Below the pieces are notes generated by a model that ran no database searches, was not told the DNA's origin, and worked only from the letters and a program-made list of their open reading frames with translations. This document shows, one piece after another, positions 13,755-16,552 of a DNA stretch of 16,552 bases (position 1 is the first letter of the stretch; each line of letters opens with the position of its first letter). The stretch comes from JAPLVB01 sp964353635 (GTDB taxonomy: Archaea; Aenigmatarchaeota; Aenigmatarchaeia; QMZP01). The stretch covers positions 1-16,552 of the forward strand of contig CAYGVS010000023.1 of assembly GCA_964353635.1 (NCBI GenBank). Reading direction: 5' to 3'. The translations under genes were made by a program, and so were the position numbers.

Positions 13755-14447
13755 ATGAAAGCAGTCATCTTGGCAGGAGGGAAAGGGACAAGGCTCAGGC
13801 CTTTCACGTACGTTGTCCCCAAGCCGCTGCTGCCCTTCAAGGAAAGGCCCATCCTGGAGCACATAATCCTCTACCTGAAGAACTACGGCGTCACTGATAT
13901 CATCATAACGATAAGCCACCTGGGATACCAGATAAGGAACTACTTTGGCGACGGCAAGGAGTTTGGCGTGCACATAGAGTATTTCGAGGAGAGAGAGCCA
14001 CTTGGGACTGCCGGCTGCCTCATCCCTCTCAGTGACAAGCTAAAGGAGCCTTTCCTAGTTCTTGGAGGGGACAACCTGACCACGCTCAAGCTTGATGATT
14101 TCCTCAAGTTCCATACGGAAAAGAAAGGCATTGCGACCATCGCGATATTCGAGTTCGAAGAGAAGACTAACTGGGGCATCTATGAGATGGACAGCAATTG
14201 CAGAGTCGAGAGGTTCCTTGAGAAGCCCACCTTCAAGCACAACGCAGGGACCATGATTTTCTGCCTTGACCCAAGGATATTCAGCTACATCCCCCGCCAG
14301 AAAGGCATGATTAACCTCACTGACCATGTGATACCCAAGCTCCTCCAGTCAGGGGAGAAAATCTACGGCTTCAAGTTCTCGGACTTCTGGCTTGACATCG
14401 GGAGCATGGACGACTACAACAAGATAATTAATGGCATAACCAAGTGA
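13755..14447 (+). CDS. Sugar-1-phosphate nucleotidyltransferase (NTP_transferase family)
   Basis: This enzyme couples a sugar-1-phosphate with an NTP to form a nucleotide sugar and diphosphate, feeding glycan or glycoprotein synthesis. With the ATG at 13755 the protein is 230 residues, a bare catalytic domain without the C-terminal hexapeptide-repeat region of longer homologues. The N-terminus has the signature MKAVILAGGKGTRLRPFT (residues 1-18), then Pro22-Lys23-Pro24. GTAG lies at 84-87, the sugar-binding/metal segment LVLGGDN at 101-107, FLEKP near 155, and WLDIGSMDDYNKIING near the end. The GGDN order is closer to RmlA-like thymidylyltransferases than to the NGD of many guanylyltransferases, but base and sugar specificity cannot be told. 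A GTG at 13746 adds three residues and is less likely. It sits just upstream of a secreted-protein gene, which may be a target of the glycans. Confidence 0.9.
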   Translation: MKAVILAGGKGTRLRPFTYVVPKPLLPFKERPILEHIILYLKNYGVTDIIITISHLGYQIRNYFGDGKEFGVHIEYFEEREPLGTAGCLIPLSDKLKEPFLVLGGDNLTTLKLDDFLKFHTEKKGIATIAIFEFEEKTNWGIYEMDSNCRVERFLEKPTFKHNAGTMIFCLDPRIFSYIPRQKGMINLTDHVIPKLLQSGEKIYGFKFSDFWLDIGSMDDYNKIINGITK

Positions 14448-14460
14448 GAACTGGATGCTG

Positions 14461-14468
14461 ATTTATTA
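14461..14468 (+). promoter_or_regulatory. TATA element of the second secreted beta-helix gene
   Basis: ATTTATTA is centred ~28 nt before the ATG at 14493. A second AT-rich stretch (AATTTATAAT, 14481-14490) is too close to the start to act as TATA box for this gene. Confidence 0.4.
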
Positions 14469-14492
14469 TCAGGCAAGCACAATTTATAATCA

Positions 14493-16552
14493 ATGAAAGC
14501 CCCTCTCCTGCTATCCCTCGGATTGCTCCTTTTGTTAAGCTGTTTCATTCCGCACGCAAAAGCCGCCACCATAAACGCTGCGAACTGCTCCCGGGAAGCT
14601 GTGCAGGCAGCGGTGAATAATGCGAATTATGAGGATACAGTTGTTGTCCCATCAGGTAATTGCATCTGGAGCAATACGCTTGTCATTACAAAAGGAATAA
14701 CCCTTCAAGGAGCGGGAATCGGAAATACAGTCATAACTTATTCTGGGAATGTTTTTACCTTCACTCCTGATGCAACTCAAAGGGCAAACAATTATCAATT
14801 CAAAATTGACGGATTTACATTTATTGGGGGAATGATTTATTTTTACGAAAGTTCAGGTAATACCGTTCCCTCAACCAAAATGGTTATCTCAAATAATAGG
14901 TTTGTAAATGCACCGGGCAATGTGCTTAATATAGAGGGTAACTTTTGGGGAGTTGCTCACAACAATATCTTTGACAACTGTTCTAGTATGCAGTTCCTTG
15001 GAAATGAAAGAACTAACTGGGATACCTTTGGATACGGAACTTACGGAACGGCGAATAACTTCTATCTTGAGGACAATTCTTTCCTAAATACTGCCAAATT
15101 TTATGTTAATTCTGGTCATGCTGGAAGGTACGCCTTTAGATATAATACTTTCGACTCGATGAGCTTTGATAGTCCATTATTCGATCAACACGGATGTCAG
15201 CCGAACCCCGTATATGCTCTGATGCTCAGTGAGATTTATGGGAACCTTTTCACAAATATTTCTTCTATGGTTTACTGGTTCGAGTACATTCGCGGCGGGA
15301 AACTCTTAATGTTAAACAACAAGTTAAGTGGAGGCATATCTGCCGCACAGCGTTCCAAAATTGAATACAATTATGATGAGGCGACTTATTGCCCCGTAAA
15401 TGATCCTTCAACTTCCGTTCAAAAGCCAAACAGCATTTACGTCTTTAACAATGATATTGCAGGACAGAATCAAAACATTTATGTCGTAAATGATTGCTGT
15501 TCTGCCGAACAAGAAAACAGGGAGTTTTTCAACTACAACTCAGGATGCACTGCAGGTAGTTGTTCTTCGGGCGTTGGAACGGGATTAAGCACACCTACTG
15601 GGACTTGTACCACTGGGGTCGGATATTGGAAGACGAGTTATTCCCCTTCAAATCAGCCTCCCACTACGTTGGCTGATTTGAAGACTTATACCCAAGCCGG
15701 CACTCTCTACAAATGCGCCTCAAATAATACTTGGACAGCTTACTACACCCCTTACACCTACCCCCATCCCCTCACGCTCTCCGGAAATCCCCAAACCTGC
15801 TCCGGCACCTGCTGTCCTTCCGGCCAGGTCTGCTCCACAGGCTACTTCCTGTCCAGTTCCGATTGCTCTTCCTGCTGCGTAGGAGGAACCTGCAGAACGC
15901 CTGTATGCGGAGACACTTACTGCGATCCAGGAGAAACCTGCCCTATAGAGAATTGCTGCAACGGCCAGGTTTACAGCCCTGGAGCCCAGGTCTGCTGTTC
16001 AGGCTTGTACACAGGCAACTGCTGTTCTGACTCGAATTGCACATCCCCAAAAACTTGCATAAACCATGTATGCACACAACTATGCGACAATCTTGTATTG
16101 CTGATGCATTTCGACAACCAGGCCCAATACGGCGAATCTCCAACAAAAGCATACGACTTCTCGAGAAATGGCAACAACGGAACAGCAACAGGAGCCACAT
16201 GGAGTAGTTCAGGGAAGTTCTCAGGCGCATTCACTTATGACGGAACTAATGACTTCATCAATGTTTCAATACCCAGCGGCTCCACCCTGGACATAGATTC
16301 AAACCCTATGACAATAGCAGCCTGGATAAAACCAAATACCGTAAGCGCACAGCAAGCTGTTATAGCGAGAGGAAAGTCTGACGGCGTGGCTGCAGGAAAC
16401 GACGGCTACGGCCTCTGGATAAACTCCAGCGGGAAGATAAACGTGGGCAGCTTTGGAGGAGGCAACTTTGATGGCAATAGCGTTCTCTCCGCAAACACCT
16501 GGTATCACGTCGCTGTAATAATAAACGGGGCTTCAAGCGCCCTGTATATTAA
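14493..16552 (+). CDS. Secreted beta-helix / cysteine-rich / LamG protein, truncated by the window edge
   Basis: The frame is open from the ATG at 14493 to the window edge (686 full codons). Residues ~1-25 are a signal peptide (MKAPLLLSLGLLLLLSCFIP, likely cleaved after HAKA). Residues ~26-430 are a pectate-lyase-like parallel beta-helix (GNCIWSNTLVITKGITLQGA; MVISNNRFVNAP; FRYNTFDS; IYGNLFTN), closing with YTPYTYPHPLTLSG, common at the end of such domains. A cysteine-rich linker (~432-530) holds CSGTCCPSGQVCSTG, CGDTYCDPGETC (a CGDGxCDxGETC-type module) and CCSDSNCTSPKTC. A LamG domain then starts at LVLLMHFDNQ and runs off the end at SSALYI. By analogy with the left edge it probably ends in a dockerin-like module. 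The beta-helix part is far AT-richer than the linker and LamG part, so the gene looks chimeric. Likely an extracellular carbohydrate-active or adhesive protein; no catalytic residues assigned. Confidence 0.88.
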   Translation, partial: MKAPLLLSLGLLLLLSCFIPHAKAATINAANCSREAVQAAVNNANYEDTVVVPSGNCIWSNTLVITKGITLQGAGIGNTVITYSGNVFTFTPDATQRANNYQFKIDGFTFIGGMIYFYESSGNTVPSTKMVISNNRFVNAPGNVLNIEGNFWGVAHNNIFDNCSSMQFLGNERTNWDTFGYGTYGTANNFYLEDNSFLNTAKFYVNSGHAGRYAFRYNTFDSMSFDSPLFDQHGCQPNPVYALMLSEIYGNLFTNISSMVYWFEYIRGGKLLMLNNKLSGGISAAQRSKIEYNYDEATYCPVNDPSTSVQKPNSIYVFNNDIAGQNQNIYVVNDCCSAEQENREFFNYNSGCTAGSCSSGVGTGLSTPTGTCTTGVGYWKTSYSPSNQPPTTLADLKTYTQAGTLYKCASNNTWTAYYTPYTYPHPLTLSGNPQTCSGTCCPSGQVCSTGYFLSSSDCSSCCVGGTCRTPVCGDTYCDPGETCPIENCCNGQVYSPGAQVCCSGLYTGNCCSDSNCTSPKTCINHVCTQLCDNLVLLMHFDNQAQYGESPTKAYDFSRNGNNGTATGATWSSSGKFSGAFTYDGTNDFINVSIPSGSTLDIDSNPMTIAAWIKPNTVSAQQAVIARGKSDGVAAGNDGYGLWINSSGKINVGSFGGGNFDGNSVLSANTWYHVAVIINGASSALYI
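16399..16552 (+). repeat. Direct repeat of the window's first 154 bases (LamG cassette)
   Basis: Bases 16399-16552 align without gaps to 1-154 with six mismatches (148 of 154 identical). Three differences are at third codon positions and silent (in F, G, G), and three change residues (T/A, V/A, L/I). The reading frame is the same in both copies. This similarity is higher than expected for old paralogues and marks a recent duplication or conversion, or a strain variant of one locus. Confidence 0.85.

Noticed and set aside
15731..16234. Cysteine- or leucine-rich open frames on either strand within the second secreted gene
   Set aside because: They overlap a continuous frame with clear domains and arise from the repetitive cysteine codons.
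1..16552. Whole window as a circular plasmid or virus
   Set aside because: Edge copies differ at six of 154 positions, and the window carries chromosomal housekeeping genes (cca, gltX) but no replication, partition or capsid gene.
1..16552. CRISPR array, insertion sequence or rRNA
   Set aside because: No regularly spaced direct repeats with unique spacers, no transposase-like frame and no rRNA-like conserved stretch were seen.

Overview
The window looks like chromosomal DNA of an uncultivated archaeon, most likely from the DPANN group. It carries an archaeal class I CCA-adding enzyme and an archaeal-type glutamyl-tRNA synthetase. Several genes have a TATA element centred about 24-30 nt before the start codon with no room for a leader, which is the layout of leaderless archaeal transcripts. 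It also has large modular cysteine-rich secreted proteins of the kind common in Woesearchaeota- and Pacearchaeota-like genomes. The exact lineage cannot be fixed from the sequence alone.

Layout: (1) 1-524 is the 3' end of a LamG plus dockerin-like secreted protein, followed by cca (565-2046) and an 85-residue unknown protein. (2) 2397-4082 is an AT-richer accessory patch. It holds a winged-HTH/MNT nucleotidyltransferase gene preceded by a striking 10-bp-phased operator array, an overlapping but broken HEPN toxin-like gene, and a frameshifted unknown gene. (3) 4084-6644 (minus) is a translationally coupled pair: a soluble PRC-PRC-MgtE_N-CBS-CBS protein and an Nramp-family transporter whose metal-site motifs differ from Mn/Fe Nramps and suggest magnesium. 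(4) 6820-9131 is a secreted IPT/beta-helix/MopE-motif/dockerin-like/cysteine-repeat protein split by an apparent 2-bp insertion. (5) 9142-10836 (minus) is gltX with unusual HIGH and KMSKS motifs, divergent from a 722-residue lysine/proline-rich coiled-coil protein with similar small helical modules at both ends. (6) 13273-13524 (minus) is a small protein faintly like PC4. 13755-14447 is a sugar-phosphate nucleotidyltransferase with a palindrome over its promoter. 14493 to the end is a second secreted beta-helix/cysteine-rich/LamG protein cut by the window edge.

The last 154 bases match the first 154 at 148 positions, in the same strand and reading frame. This points to a recently duplicated or converted LamG cassette (and probably an assembly break in that repeat), less likely to a circular molecule. 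The secreted proteins share parts (beta-helix, cysteine modules, LamG, one-loop dockerin), so the window shows a cell-surface repertoire built by domain shuffling. The most noteworthy signals are the phased operator array at the MNT gene, the split Mg-sensor/Nramp operon, the diverged GluRS signatures and the mosaic secreted proteins. Four separate frame disruptions are present and may be real decay or sequencing error.
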